Shown: positions 29,061 through 41,352 of the stretch, in pieces | How positions within the stretch are numbered: the first letter of the stretch is position 1 | Layout: each line of letters begins with the position of its first letter | Assembly (NCBI RefSeq): GCF_029525575.1 | Contig: NZ_JAPDIA010000002.1 | Span: 1-64,000, forward strand | DNA length: 64,000 bases | DNA from: Cohnella rhizosphaerae | GTDB taxonomy: Bacteria > Bacillota > Bacilli > Paenibacillales > Paenibacillaceae | Direction of reading: 5' to 3' | Notes under the pieces: generated by a model | The model's input: only the letters and a program-made list of their open reading frames with translations | What the model was told of the DNA's origin: nothing | Databases searched by the model: none | Program-made: the position numbers and the translations under genes

Positions 29061-30066
29061 ACGAATGACGATCAAGGAAGTGCAGCTGCCTGAGCCGGAT
29101 GACGACAGCATGCTGATGAAGGTGGAGTCCGTCGGGATTTGCGGCTCGGATATCCGTATTTTCCACCACGGCAACAGCCGGGTCGAGCTGCCGCAGACTT
29201 TGGGACACGAGGCGTCGGGCCGCATCGTGAAGGTCGGCCGCAACGTGACGAAGTTCGCGCCGGGAGACCGCGTATCGCTGGGCGCCGACGTGCCCTGCGG
29301 CGCGTGCGTCTTCTGCGAAGCGGGCATGGGCAACAACTGCCAGATCAACTACGCGCTCGGTTATCAATTCGCGGGCAGCTTCGCCGAATACGTCCTGTTG
29401 AACAAGACGGTCGTCAATTACGGCCCGATCCACAAGATCGCGGATCATATTACTTATGACGAAGCCGCCTTGGCGGAGCCGCTGGCCTGCGTGCTGAACG
29501 GCCTGGAGCTGTCGAACGTCTCCATCGGGGACACGGTCGTCGTGATCGGCGCCGGTCCGATCGGCTGCATGCTGGTCGAAGTCGCGCTGAAAATGGGCGC
29601 GCGCGCGCTGCTTGTGAACCGTTCCCGGCCGCGGCTCGAGATGGCGAAGCAGCTTGGCGCGCACGCCTATATCTGCTCGGCGGAGGAGAATGCGATCGAG
29701 CGGGTGCTGGAGGAGACGGGCGGACTCGGCGCGGACGTCGTCATCACGTGCAACCCTTCGCCGGATGCCCAGGTCGATGCGATCCACATGGCTAAAAATC
29801 GCGCGCGCGTCAATTTCTTCGGAGGTCTGCCGAAGGGTCGATCCATGGTCGCGCTGGATACGAACATGATTCATTACAAGGAGCTGTTCGTTCACGGCGC
29901 CCACGGCTCGCTGCCGCGCCATCACCAGAAGGCGGTCGAGCTGATCAATGCCGGCATTATCGATATGAACAAGTACATCTCGCACCGTTATCCGCTCGCA
30001 TCGATCGAGGAAGCGATCGCCATGGCGGAGAGCCATGCGGGCATGCGCGTCATGATCAAGCCTTGA
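29032..30066 (+). CDS. Zinc-dependent alcohol/polyol dehydrogenase
   Basis: Intact, 344 aa. Catalytic zinc motif CGICGSDIR, GHEASG, structural cysteines in CGACVFCEAGMGNNC, cofactor loop VIGAGPIGCM. Sorbitol-dehydrogenase-like member of the medium-chain family. Start ATG 29032 with GGAGG at 29021-29025, overlapping the previous gene. Two different dehydrogenases side by side suggest successive or alternative oxidations in the pathway. Confidence 0.85.
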   Translation: MKAAVLEALERMTIKEVQLPEPDDDSMLMKVESVGICGSDIRIFHHGNSRVELPQTLGHEASGRIVKVGRNVTKFAPGDRVSLGADVPCGACVFCEAGMGNNCQINYALGYQFAGSFAEYVLLNKTVVNYGPIHKIADHITYDEAALAEPLACVLNGLELSNVSIGDTVVVIGAGPIGCMLVEVALKMGARALLVNRSRPRLEMAKQLGAHAYICSAEENAIERVLEETGGLGADVVITCNPSPDAQVDAIHMAKNRARVNFFGGLPKGRSMVALDTNMIHYKELFVHGAHGSLPRHHQKAVELINAGIIDMNKYISHRYPLASIEEAIAMAESHAGMRVMIKP

Positions 30067-30090
30067 AGGGCTCGAACGGAGGACCCAACC

Positions 30091-30756
30091 ATGGGCGGTA
30101 AAATTGCGCCTTCCCTGATGTGCGCCGACTTTCTTCATCTCGAAGAGACGCTGTCCGCATTGGATCGGGCAAGCGTCGACTATCTTCATATCGACATTAT
30201 GGACGGCGCGTTCGTCCCGAACTTCACGCTAGGTCCGGACTTCGTGCAGGCTGTCCGCCAGGCGACGCGCATTCCGCTCGATTTCCATCTCATGGTGGAT
30301 CACCCGGAGCGGCATCTGCATCTGTTCCCCGTGAGGGAGGGGGACATCGTATCGGTGCACCAGGAATCGACGCCGCATCTGCAGCGGACGCTGCAGCAGA
30401 TCAAGTCGCTCGGCGCCAGCGCGTCCGTGGCGCTGAATCCGGCTACCTCGGTACTGTCGATCGAGGACGTGCTGGACGATATCGACATGATTCTGGTCAT
30501 GACGGTGAATCCGGGCTTTGCCGGGCAGAAGCTCGTACCGGCGACGCTGCAGAAGATCTCGCGGCTCAGGAAGTATCTTGAGGAACGGGACTGCGGCCAT
30601 ATCGAGATTGAAGTGGACGGCAACGTAAGCATGGAAAATGCGAAAAAAATGCGGCAGGCCGGCGCGGATATTTTCGTGGCGGGCACGTCGAGCGTCTTCA
30701 AGCCCGGCGCGGACCTGGTGGCGCTGACCCAGGCGTTAAGAGAAGCCGTGGCTTAG
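30091..30756 (+). CDS. Ribulose-phosphate 3-epimerase family protein
   Basis: Intact, 221 aa. Signatures: APSLMCADFLHL, LHIDIMDGAFVPNFT, DFHLMVDHPERHL, VNPGFAGQ and EVDGNVS. Length is normal for the family. Inside a sugar operon rather than beside rsgA/thiN, it is more likely a catabolic paralogue (for example acting on allulose- or ribulose-type phosphates) than the housekeeping rpe, so no symbol is given. RBS GGAGG; gap of 24 bp to the preceding gene. Confidence 0.88.
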   Translation: MGGKIAPSLMCADFLHLEETLSALDRASVDYLHIDIMDGAFVPNFTLGPDFVQAVRQATRIPLDFHLMVDHPERHLHLFPVREGDIVSVHQESTPHLQRTLQQIKSLGASASVALNPATSVLSIEDVLDDIDMILVMTVNPGFAGQKLVPATLQKISRLRKYLEERDCGHIEIEVDGNVSMENAKKMRQAGADIFVAGTSSVFKPGADLVALTQALREAVA

Positions 30757-30806
30757 CGCCGCGAGCTTGCGAATCGACGCGATTAATGGAAAGGAGACTC
30801 GTTAAA

Positions 30807-32011
30807 ATGACGGATCGGGCTTATGCTTGCTTCGAAGACAAGCAACGAGCGAGAGGCATCGACCTCGGACAGGCGAAGGCGGCGCTTGAAGCGCTCGCCA
30901 TCGAGACGCCTTCGTGGGGCTATGCGGACCAGGGAACGCGCTTCAAGACATTCCATTATCAAGGCGCCGCGCGAACGCCGTTCGAGAAGATCGACGATGC
31001 GGCGGCCGTTCACGAATATACGGGGGGCATGCCCGGCGGTAGCCATCCATATCCCATGGGATGCGACGGAGAATTACGGCGAGCTCGGCGCTTATGCCGC
31101 GTCCAAAGGCATACGGATCGGCGCGGTGAACCCGAACCTGTTCCAGGACGAGGCCTACCGGCTCGGCAGCGTCGCGAACAATAAGGAAGGGGTGCGTCGC
31201 AAGGCGACCGGTCATCTGCTCGAATGCGTCGATATCGCCAAGGCGGTCGGCTCGGACGCGCTCAGCCTGTGGTTCGCGGACGGCACCAATTATCCGGGTC
31301 AGGCGCCGATCCGGCAGCGCGCGAACTGGATGCAGGCGTGCCTCGAGGAAGTGTACGCGAAGCTCGCTCCGGACATGCGGATGCTGATCGAGTACAAGTT
31401 TTACGAGCCGGCCTTCTATCATACCGATCTCGCGGATTGGGGCATGGCGTTTAACCTGGCCAACAAGCTCGGACCGCAAGCCGAGGTGCTCGTGGACACC
31501 GGCCACCACGCGCAGGGCGCGAACATCGAGCATATCGTCGCTTATCTGCTGAACGAGAAGAAGCTGGGCGGGTTTCATTTCAACAGCCGCAAGTACGGGG
31601 ACGACGATCTGATCGTCGGCGCCATGAATCCCTACGAGCTGTTTCTCATTTTCTATCAAATTGTCGATGCCATGCGGGACGGCGACACCGTCGTCAGGCA
31701 GAAGGCGGCCAACATCGCCTACATGATCGACCAGAGCCACAACATCGAAGAAAAAATACCCGCGATGATCCGTTCCGTGCTCAACGTGCAGACCCAATTC
31801 GCCAAGGCGCTGCTGATCAACTCCCAAGAAGTCAGACTCGCGCAAGAACGCCAGGACGTCCTCGGCGCCGAGCACGCGGTGCGAAGCGCCTTCGAGCAGG
31901 ACGTGACGCCGCTGCTGGAAGCGTTCCGCGAAGAAAGAGGCCTGCCGGCCGATCCGATGAAGGCGTTCTACGACAGCGGCTATTTGAACCGCATTCGCGG
32001 CAGGGGGATAA
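30807..32011 (+). CDS. rhaI: L-rhamnose isomerase, RhaI type (two frame breaks)
   Basis: About 400 aa after removing one G from GGGGGG at 31023-31028 (junction YTGACPAVAIHIPWD) and one from GGGGG at 32003-32007. The second correction creates the natural stop TAA 32009-32011 just before a terminator. Start ATG 30807 has AAAGGAG 10 nt upstream. Family motifs: IETPSWGYADQGTRFK, SLWFADGTNYPGQ, LIEYKFYEPAFYHTD, DTGHHAQGANIE and GGFHFNSRKYGDDD, as in Pseudomonas stutzeri-type L-rhamnose isomerases. Catalyses aldose-ketose interconversion with divalent metals; these enzymes accept several rare sugars. Last gene of the operon. Confidence 0.85.
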
Positions 32012-32037
32012 TCATAGCGATAGCCAAAGCCATGACG

Positions 32038-32080
32038 AATAGCGGAAGTCCAGCGAAAGCCGGACGGCCGCTATTTGTTT
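32038..32080 (+). terminator. Intrinsic terminator of the sugar/polyol operon
   Basis: AATAGCGG (32038-32045) pairs with CCGCTATT (32068-32075). An inner GTCC/GGAC stem and AGCGAAAGC cap lie between, and TTGTTTTG follows. Supports a gene end at 32011. Confidence 0.85.
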
Positions 32081-32113
32081 TGCGCTCGCGCAAGGATTCG
32101 CTTCTGCAGAAGA

Positions 32114-32833
32114 TCATCCGCCTACGCGGGCGATCAGCTCGTTAAGTCCATTCGCGTACCAGCTGTGCACGGCGTCGAACTCCGCGTTGACCTGGTCGAG
32201 GTGGCGGGAGGTGCCCGAATTTTCGTGCCAGCGGTAGGCCGTGAGCGGCGAATGGACGAAGTGAAAGTCGATGCCGGACAATATCGTCCGCATCCAATAA
32301 TCGTAATCCTGCGTATACCGAAGCCCTTCGTTGAACCATCCGATGCGGCCGACGACGCTGCGATGCATCATGACCGTGCAGCCGTTGATCGGGCAAAAGG
32401 TATGGAGCGCGCGCAGAAAAGCGCCCGCGCTTGCGAACTTGACGGCCAGCTGCGGCTGCAGCAGCTCTCCGCCGGCGCCGATCAGGTCGAAGTCCGTGGC
32501 GCTGATCAATGCCCCGTGCGTCAGCATATGGCCGAGCTGGCCGGCGATCTTGTGCGGATAAAAGAGATCGTCGGAGCTGAGCCAGGCGATGTATTCGCCG
32601 CTCGACATGCGGATGCCGTGGTTAAGCGCGCTCGCCGTACCGCCGTTCGCCTTGCCTACGTAGTGGATGCTGGAACGGAACGGATCGAGCAGGTGCTGGT
32701 TAACGGTAGATCCGTCGTCTACGACGATGATCTCGATATTCGGATAGGTTTGCGACAGGGCGCTGGCGACCGCTTGGTTGACGAAGCCGTCGTTATAAAA
32801 TGGGATGATGATGCTGACCAAAGGACTCGACAT
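32114..32833 (-). CDS. Family 2 glycosyltransferase
   Basis: Intact, 239 aa from ATG 32833 (MSSPLVSIIIPFYN), chosen over a longer frame because GGGAG lies about 8 nt upstream. GT2 GT-A fold: VVDDGST nucleotide-sugar motif, IAWLSSDDLFYP (DXD-type acidic pair) and CPINGCTVMMHRSVVGRIG acceptor region, with YTQDYDYWMR near the end. No TM segment, so a cytoplasmic or membrane-associated transferase for a surface glycan. Monocistronic, convergent with the sugar operon. Donor and acceptor unknown. Confidence 0.85.
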   Translation of the reverse strand: MSSPLVSIIIPFYNDGFVNQAVASALSQTYPNIEIIVVDDGSTVNQHLLDPFRSSIHYVGKANGGTASALNHGIRMSSGEYIAWLSSDDLFYPHKIAGQLGHMLTHGALISATDFDLIGAGGELLQPQLAVKFASAGAFLRALHTFCPINGCTVMMHRSVVGRIGWFNEGLRYTQDYDYWMRTILSGIDFHFVHSPLTAYRWHENSGTSRHLDQVNAEFDAVHSWYANGLNELIARVGG

Positions 32834-32971
32834 CGTAGGTCTCCCTTCCCGTCTTTCTTCCATGACAGTCTATGTACAAGAAGGCGGGGGAGGCACGACG
32901 CTTGACCGGGAGGCAGGCGTCACGAATGAGAATGCGCGAAGCGAGGCCTACCCGAAACCTAATTATTTCCT

Positions 32972-33000
32972 TTGCTTAAGCGTCGACCGAGGCGTATAAT
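32972..33000 (+). promoter_or_regulatory. SigA-type promoter of rarD
   Basis: TTGCTT (32972-32977), a 17-bp spacer and a perfect TATAAT (32995-33000), 36 bp upstream of the preferred ATG at 33037. Confidence 0.75.
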
Positions 33001-33036
33001 CCGTTCAGACATCGATCGAGAAGCGAGGAAATGGTT

Positions 33037-33915
33037 ATGAACAACGGGTTGGTCAACGCGGTGATCGCGTATATCATGTGGGGAGTTCTCCCGCTTTATT
33101 GGAAGCTGTTCAACGACGTGCCGGCCGGCGAGATTCTGTCGCATCGGGTCGTCTGGTCGTTCGTATTTATGGGCATCGTCGTCGTCCTGCAGCGCCGCTG
33201 GGGCGACATGCTGCGAATCGCGGCCAGCCGCGCGCTGCTGCTGCCGCTCGTCGCCAGCGGGCTCTTAATCGCGGCCAATTGGCTCATCTTCATCTGGGCG
33301 GTCAACAACGGCCATGTCGTCGAGACGAGTCTCGGCTATTATTTGAACCCGCTGCTGAACGTGCTGCTGGCGGTCGTCTTCCTTCGCGAGAAGCCGAACC
33401 GCGGCCAATGGCTCGCGATCGCCATCGCCGGCGCGGCGGTGCTGATCATCGCCGTCGACTACGGGCGGTTCCCGTGGATCGCGATCTCGCTCGCCGCATC
33501 GTTCGGGCTGTACGGCTTCGCGAAGAAGAAGATCCGGCAGGACGCCTCGATCGGCTTGCTGTCGGAGACGGCGGTCGTCCTGCCGATCGCGCTCGGCTAT
33601 TGGATCTACCTGGCCGCCGCGGTCAAGACGACGGCGTGGACGCTGCCCGCGTCCACGTTCGTCGAGCTGCTGCTGTCCGGCATCGTGACGGCGCTGCCGC
33701 TGCTCTTCTTCGCGCGGGCGGCCGCCCGCATGTCGCTGTCCACGCTCGGCTTCGTGCAATATATCGGGCCGACGATCATGCTGCTCCTTAGCGTGTTCGC
33801 GTTCAAGGAATCGGTGTCGCCGGTTCTGCTCGTAGGCTTCTCGCTGATCTGGACCGCGCTGATCGTCTATGCCGCCGCATCGGTGCGCGGCGCGAGACTC
33901 GCGAAAGCGGGCTAA
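33037..33915 (+). CDS. rarD: RarD-type EamA-family transporter
   Basis: Intact, 292 aa from the second ATG (33037), which has AGCGAGGA about 7 nt upstream; ATG 33031 is too close. About ten TM helices in two EamA halves. N-terminal VIAYIMWGVLPLYWKLF and EILSHRVVWSF are the RarD signature, as are NWLIFIWAVNNGHVVETSLGYYLNPL and LGFVQYIGPTIMLLLSVF. Inner-membrane exporter/permease of the drug/metabolite superfamily; substrate not established. Own promoter and terminator, so a stand-alone gene. Confidence 0.9.
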   Translation: MNNGLVNAVIAYIMWGVLPLYWKLFNDVPAGEILSHRVVWSFVFMGIVVVLQRRWGDMLRIAASRALLLPLVASGLLIAANWLIFIWAVNNGHVVETSLGYYLNPLLNVLLAVVFLREKPNRGQWLAIAIAGAAVLIIAVDYGRFPWIAISLAASFGLYGFAKKKIRQDASIGLLSETAVVLPIALGYWIYLAAAVKTTAWTLPASTFVELLLSGIVTALPLLFFARAAARMSLSTLGFVQYIGPTIMLLLSVFAFKESVSPVLLVGFSLIWTALIVYAAASVRGARLAKAG

Positions 33916-33942
33916 AGGCACAGGGAAGCGATCGCAAGACAT

Positions 33943-33978
33943 AAGGTTAAGCAGCCGCCGTCGGCCGCTTAACCTTTT
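33943..33978 (+). terminator. Intrinsic terminator of rarD
   Basis: AAGGTTAAGC and GCTTAACCTT pair, extended by GCC/GGC, ending in TTTTGG. Confidence 0.85.
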
Positions 33979-34040
33979 GGCGCAGCGGGATTTCTCTATG
34001 CATTTCCGAAGCTTTGTTAAAATCAGTACTTTAAGAAACC

Positions 34041-34086
34041 CCCCTCGATCCGTTCATTATAGAGAGATGATAGATATCAAGAGGGG
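34041..34086 (+). promoter_or_regulatory. Possible RBS-sequestering stem before the membrane AraC regulator
   Basis: CCCCTC at 34041-34046 is complementary to GAGGGG at 34081-34086, the ribosome-binding site of the 34090 gene, with GAT/ATC able to extend the stem across a small bulge. Loop about 30 nt. Could limit translation; unproven. Confidence 0.3.
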
Positions 34087-34089
34087 TCC

Positions 34090-36334
34090 TTGAACAGAAT
34101 GGCGAAAAATACGATCATGCGCAAAACGTACCTCCGCGCGTTTGTCACCTCGGCTGTTTTGATCACGGTCATCGTAAGCGCGTTTTCACTGTATCTGGTG
34201 CAAAGATTTTCCCAGTCCGCGCGGGACGAGGTTCTCTCGACCATCCAGAACCAGCTGAAGCAGGTGCAAAAAAGCACGGAGTTTACGCTGTATAAGCTCC
34301 GCTTGTACGGGATGCGGATGTTCGCGGACGAATTGGTCCGCGAATGGTTCTCGAGCCCGAACGATCCGCAGCTGCTCGTGCGACTGTCCAACAGCATGAA
34401 GGAGTACGCCGCGTCCGAGCCTTTTATCCAAAATATTTATTTGATCAGCGCCAGAGAGAACCGCGTATGGACGCTGCGCGAGTCGATGTTCGACAATATC
34501 GATTTTTTCGATCAGCCGCTGCTTCAGAAGGTCAGGAACGACAGAAGCCCTTATTTCCGGTTTCAGGGGCACAGCGACGGGAAGCGGTCGTATATTTATT
34601 TGGCGATTCGCGACAACTCGATGAAAAACTCGGACGGCTATCTGGTCATGATGGTCGATAAACGCAACTTCGACGACAACGTGCTGCAGTCCGAGATCTA
34701 CAGCCAGATGCAGCTGCTCGTAACGGACGCCGCCGGCAACTTTATACTTGGCAACGAGAACGAACGGCTGCTGACGGCGATCCCGACGTTCGGAGAGAGG
34801 CCGGAGGGCAGCTTCGATTGGAAGGGCGACGGCCGGAAATGGTTCGTACATACGGCTCAGATCGAACCCGAAGGCTGGCACGTCTACCAGTTTACGCCCT
34901 GGGACGTCTGGCAGTACAAGCTGAAGGAGCTGCGCAACGCCATTTTATGGTCGGCGGTGGTCATGCTGACGCTCACGCTCGTCTTCCTGTTCTGGGTTTC
35001 CCGCCGGCATTATATGCCCTTCAGCGAGCTGATCGGCTTGATTCAGCGCCATGGGACGGACGCGGACGAGAGCGGGCGTCTTCAGCCCGAGCATCAAATA
35101 CTGCGCAGCGGGATCGGCAAGCTGGTGACGCAGGTCGAGCAGATGAACCAATCGGTCAAATCCAACCGGCAGACGATCCGGGAGGATATGCTGCGGCTGT
35201 GGATTCGCAACGGGACGCTGCCGGCCGAAGCGCGCCAGTCGCTGATCGAGCTGACCCCGATCGCAAAAGCGAAGCAGCTGGGGCTTGCGGTCGTCCGAAT
35301 CGAATATTATTCCTCCTTCGAGGAGAAGTACAATTTTTATTCCAGAAAACTGCTGAAATACGCTATGGGCAACATTGCGCAGGAAACGCTGCGCTACCAC
35401 CATGCGGAATGCGAAGCCGTCGATTTTGACGACGACCATATCGTATTGATCTGGGCCGGCTCGATGTCCGGCGAGGATATACGCCGCATGCTGACGGATA
35501 TGAAAGGAAATATCGACCGATGCCTGCATATCGCAACGGTGTGTTCCTACCATAAGACGACCGAACAAAGCTTTAATCTTCAATCCGTCTACCGGCAGGC
35601 GATGGAGTATTCCATGCTGAAGTTTTTGAACGGCGAGGACCAAATTTACGAGGAGTCGGACTGGAGCCGGTTCCAGACGCAGACGCTGGAGCCGTTCTCC
35701 GACAAGCTGATTCAGCAGCTTCTCCAATCCGTCAGCAAAGGCGAGGAGCACGAGGCGTTCCTTGTCATGGAGCAGCTGTTCGCGCGCCTGCGTCATCTGC
35801 CCTTCGAAGAATGCAGGTTCCAGCTCATCCGGCTCGTGTACGGCATGAAAAATATTTTTGCGGGCCGGCGCTCTTCAGGACTTCGACGGCGTCTCGCGCC
35901 AGCTGGATCGCTTCGCCAACCTGAACGAGGTTTACGCGTGGCTGAAAAACGAGATGATCGCGTTCAAGGAACGCAACCAAAAGCCGGGCCGCGAGACGCG
36001 CAAGGAGGACGTCGTCGCATCCGTCGTCGATTACGTAAGCAGGCATTTGCAGGAAACGGTATTGACCGTCGAACAGATCGCCGAGCATATCGGCCTTTCC
36101 CCGAACTATGTGCGGACGATATTCAAGGATGTGTTGCAGCTGTCGCTATCGGACTTTATCCTCGGCCTTCGGATCGAAAAGGCTAAAAAGCTGCTGCGCG
36201 CGACGGACTGGCCGATCACGCAAATTATGGATTCCGCCGGCTTCCAGACGAAGAGCCACTTCTTCACGGTGTTCAAGAAAGCGACGGGGATGACGCCCAT
36301 GCAGTTCAGGTTCGAAGCGGACGATCACTCATGA
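34090..36334 (+). CDS. Membrane-bound AraC-family regulator with extracellular sensor (one frame break)
   Basis: About 747 aa after removing one T from TTTTT at 35855-35859; the junction reads MKNILRAGALQDF. TM1 about 15-40 (VLITVIVSAFSLYLV), extracellular sensor (about 45-280), TM2 about 285-305 (AVVMLTLTLVFLFWVS), a cytoplasmic linker of about 340 residues and a C-terminal AraC double HTH (about 640-745; VEQIAEHIGLSPNYVRTIFK, ITQIMDSAGFQTKSHFFTVF). Start is TTG 34090 or ATG 34099. This one-component type usually controls a neighbouring lplA/lplB-style transporter, here the ABC operon at 40425 and the SLH-EEP gene at 37249, which share an upstream region. Confidence 0.82.
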
Positions 36335-36409
36335 TGAGAAAATGGGAAGGGGCTGTCTCGACAGATCGCTCGGCCGCTCCCACTGCAACCCGCCGCGCCA
36401 GCGCCCCAG

Positions 36410-37110
36410 GAACCGCACAAAAAATGTGCGGTTCTTGCCCGATCGCCCGCCGCGCCGCGCATACATACGCTCCCGCCGACGCCCGCCGCGCCCGCGAACC
36501 CCGGAACCGCACAAAAAAATGTGCGGTTCTTGCCCGTCGCCCGCCGCGCCCGCGAACCCCGGAACCGCACAAAAAATGTGCGGTTCTTGCCCGATCGCCC
36601 GCCGCGCCGCGCGTGCATACGCTCCCGCGGCCGCCCGCCGCGCCCGCGAACCCCGGAACCGCACAAAAAATGTGCGGTTCTTGCCCGATCGCCCGCCGCG
36701 CCGCGCGTACATACGCTCCCGCGGCCGCCCGCCGCGCCCGCGAACCCCGGAACCGCACAAAAAATGTGCGGTTCTTGCCCGTCGCCCGCCGCGCGGCGCG
36801 TACATACGCTCCCGCGGCCGCCCGCCGCGCCAGCGAACCCCGGAACCGCACAAAAAATGTGCGGTTCTTGCCCGATCGCCCGCCGCGCCGCGCGTGCATA
36901 CGCTCCCGCGGCCGCCCGCCGCGCCCGCGAACCCCGGAACCGCACAAAAAATGTGCGGTTCTTGCCCGTCGCCCGCCGCGCGGCGCGTACATACGCTCCC
37001 GCGGCCGCCCGCCGCGCCCGCGAACCCCGGAACCGCACAAAAAATGTGCGGTTCTTGCCCGATCGCCCGCCGCGCCGCGCGTACATACGCTCCCGCCGAC
37101 GCCCGCCGCG
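36410..37110 (+). repeat. Intergenic tandem array 2: eight hairpin units, about 94-bp period
   Basis: The hairpin GAACCGCACA-AAAAA-TGTGCGGTTC (10-bp arms) starts at 36410, 36504, 36562, 36656, 36750, 36843, 36937 and 37030. Spacing is 93-94 bp except one 58-bp unit with an internal deletion. The spacer is very GC-rich (CCGCCGCG-type) and conserved. The copy at 36504 has one extra A in its loop. The array fills the gap between the AraC regulator stop (36334) and the upstream region of the SLH-EEP gene. Frames through it are repeat artefacts, not genes. Confidence 0.95.
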
Positions 37111-37139
37111 CCCTCGCACCAATTTGGTGTTTGTTCAAT

Positions 37140-37240
37140 CGAGAACCTGAGAAAACCGCGCCAAATCAACGTTTTGATAGAAAGAGAACTATCCAGAACC
37201 AGGAAAGTGCCGATAAGATGGGGGCACCGAAAGGGGAGGG
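37140..37240 (+). promoter_or_regulatory. Duplicated upstream regulatory region, copy A (before SLH-EEP gene)
   Basis: 101 bp that align without gaps to 40319-40419 with 79 identities by my count. The invariant core is CGTTTTGATAGAA, two variable bases, then AGAACTATCCAGAACC, followed by CCGATA(A/C)GATGGGG and the RBS. Likely the promoter and activator site of a shared regulator, possibly the membrane AraC protein encoded upstream. Confidence 0.65.
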
Positions 37241-37248
37241 AAATGTCC

Positions 37249-40225
<2,977 letters not shown>

Positions 40226-40235
40226 GCTGTAAGTT

Positions 40236-40276
40236 GAGGTTGCCGACTGTGCGAGCAGGCGGCAGCCTCTTTTTCG
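40236..40276 (+). terminator. Intrinsic terminator after the SLH-EEP gene
   Basis: GAGGTTGCCG (40236-40245) pairs with CGGCAGCCTC (one G-T wobble), followed by TTTTTCG. Separates the SLH-EEP transcript from the ABC operon. Confidence 0.8.
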
Positions 40277-40318
40277 TAAACGGGCGAGAAAAGAAGTTCT
40301 TGCTCCGTTTCGTTACAA

Positions 40319-40419
40319 CGAGAACCTGCAAAAACCGCATAAGAACGCCGTTTTGATAGAACCAGAACTATCCAGAACCGCGCGCCTTCCGATACGATGG
40401 GGACATCGAAAGGAGAGGG
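40319..40419 (+). promoter_or_regulatory. Duplicated upstream regulatory region, copy B (before ABC operon)
   Basis: Ungapped homologue of 37140-37240, with the same core CGTTTTGATAGAA-N2-AGAACTATCCAGAACC and the same distance to the RBS. The last third (CCGATACGATGGGGACATCG) probably holds the -10 and transcription start. No good -35 is visible, consistent with an activator-dependent promoter. Confidence 0.65.
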
Positions 40420-40424
40420 CACAA

Positions 40425-41338
40425 TTGAGTTTCTTGCGAGAGCTTCACAAAAACAAAAGCATTTACGCGATGGCGTTGCCCGGTCTTCTGTTCCTGCTCG
40501 TGTTCGCCTACCTGCCTATGGTGGGGCACGTGATCGCCTTTAAGAAATTTTCCGTCTCGAAGGGCATATGGGGGGAGCGAATGGAACGGCTTTAATAACT
40601 TCAAGTTCTTTTTCGGCAGCGACGATTGGATTCGCGTGACGCTCAATACGATGGGACTTAACGCGCTGTTTCTCGTCTTCGGTCTCGGCCTGGCCGTGAT
40701 CCTGTCCATCGCGCTGAACGAGATCCATGCCCGGCTCTACAAGAAGCTGGCGCAATCCATTATATTTCTGCCGTACTTCGTCTCCTGGCTGGTCGTCAGC
40801 CTGATGGTGTTCGGCTTGCTTAATTCGACGAACGGCATGGTCAATCACGAGCTGCAGTCGCTTCATATCGGCGCGATCGACTGGTACAGTACGCCGGCCT
40901 ATTGGCCGGCCATCCTGACCGTCATCTCCATCTGGAAGTTTGCCGGCTACAATTCGATTATCTTTTTTGGCTGCCATCTCGGGCATCTCCGACGAGCTTT
41001 ACGAGAGCGCGCGCATCGACGGCGCGAACCGGCTTCAACAAATCTTTTACATTACGTTTCCTTTGCTGAGACCCACTTTGGTGATATTGACGCTGCTGGC
41101 GGTCGGGCGGATCTTCTACGGGGACTTCGGGATGATCTACGGCATCGTCGGCGAGAACTCGCTGCTTTATCCGACGACCGACGTGATCGATACGTTCACG
41201 TTCCGCGCGCTTCGCGGGCTGGGCGACTTCGGCATGGCATCCTCGGTGGCGCTCTACCAGTCCGTCATGGGGCTATTGACCATTCTGCTGTTTAACGGAC
41301 TCGTTAAAAAATACGATCCTGATTCCAGGCTTTTCTAA
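40425..41338 (+). CDS. Sugar ABC transporter permease (LplB-like; two frame breaks)
   Basis: About 303 aa after removing one G from GGGGGG at 40569-40574 (junction KGIWGSEWNGFNNF) and one T from TTTTTT at 40971-40976 (junction IIFLAAISGIS). Starts at TTG 40425 with AGGAGAGG upstream. Six TM helices; EAA loop ELYESARIDGANRLQQIFYI. The N-terminus ALPGLLFLLVFAYLPMVGHVIAF is typical of the LplB/UgpA group. First gene of an operon with a second permease, a binding protein and a GH130-like enzyme. Confidence 0.87.
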
Positions 41339-41352
41339 AGGAGAACCCGTAC

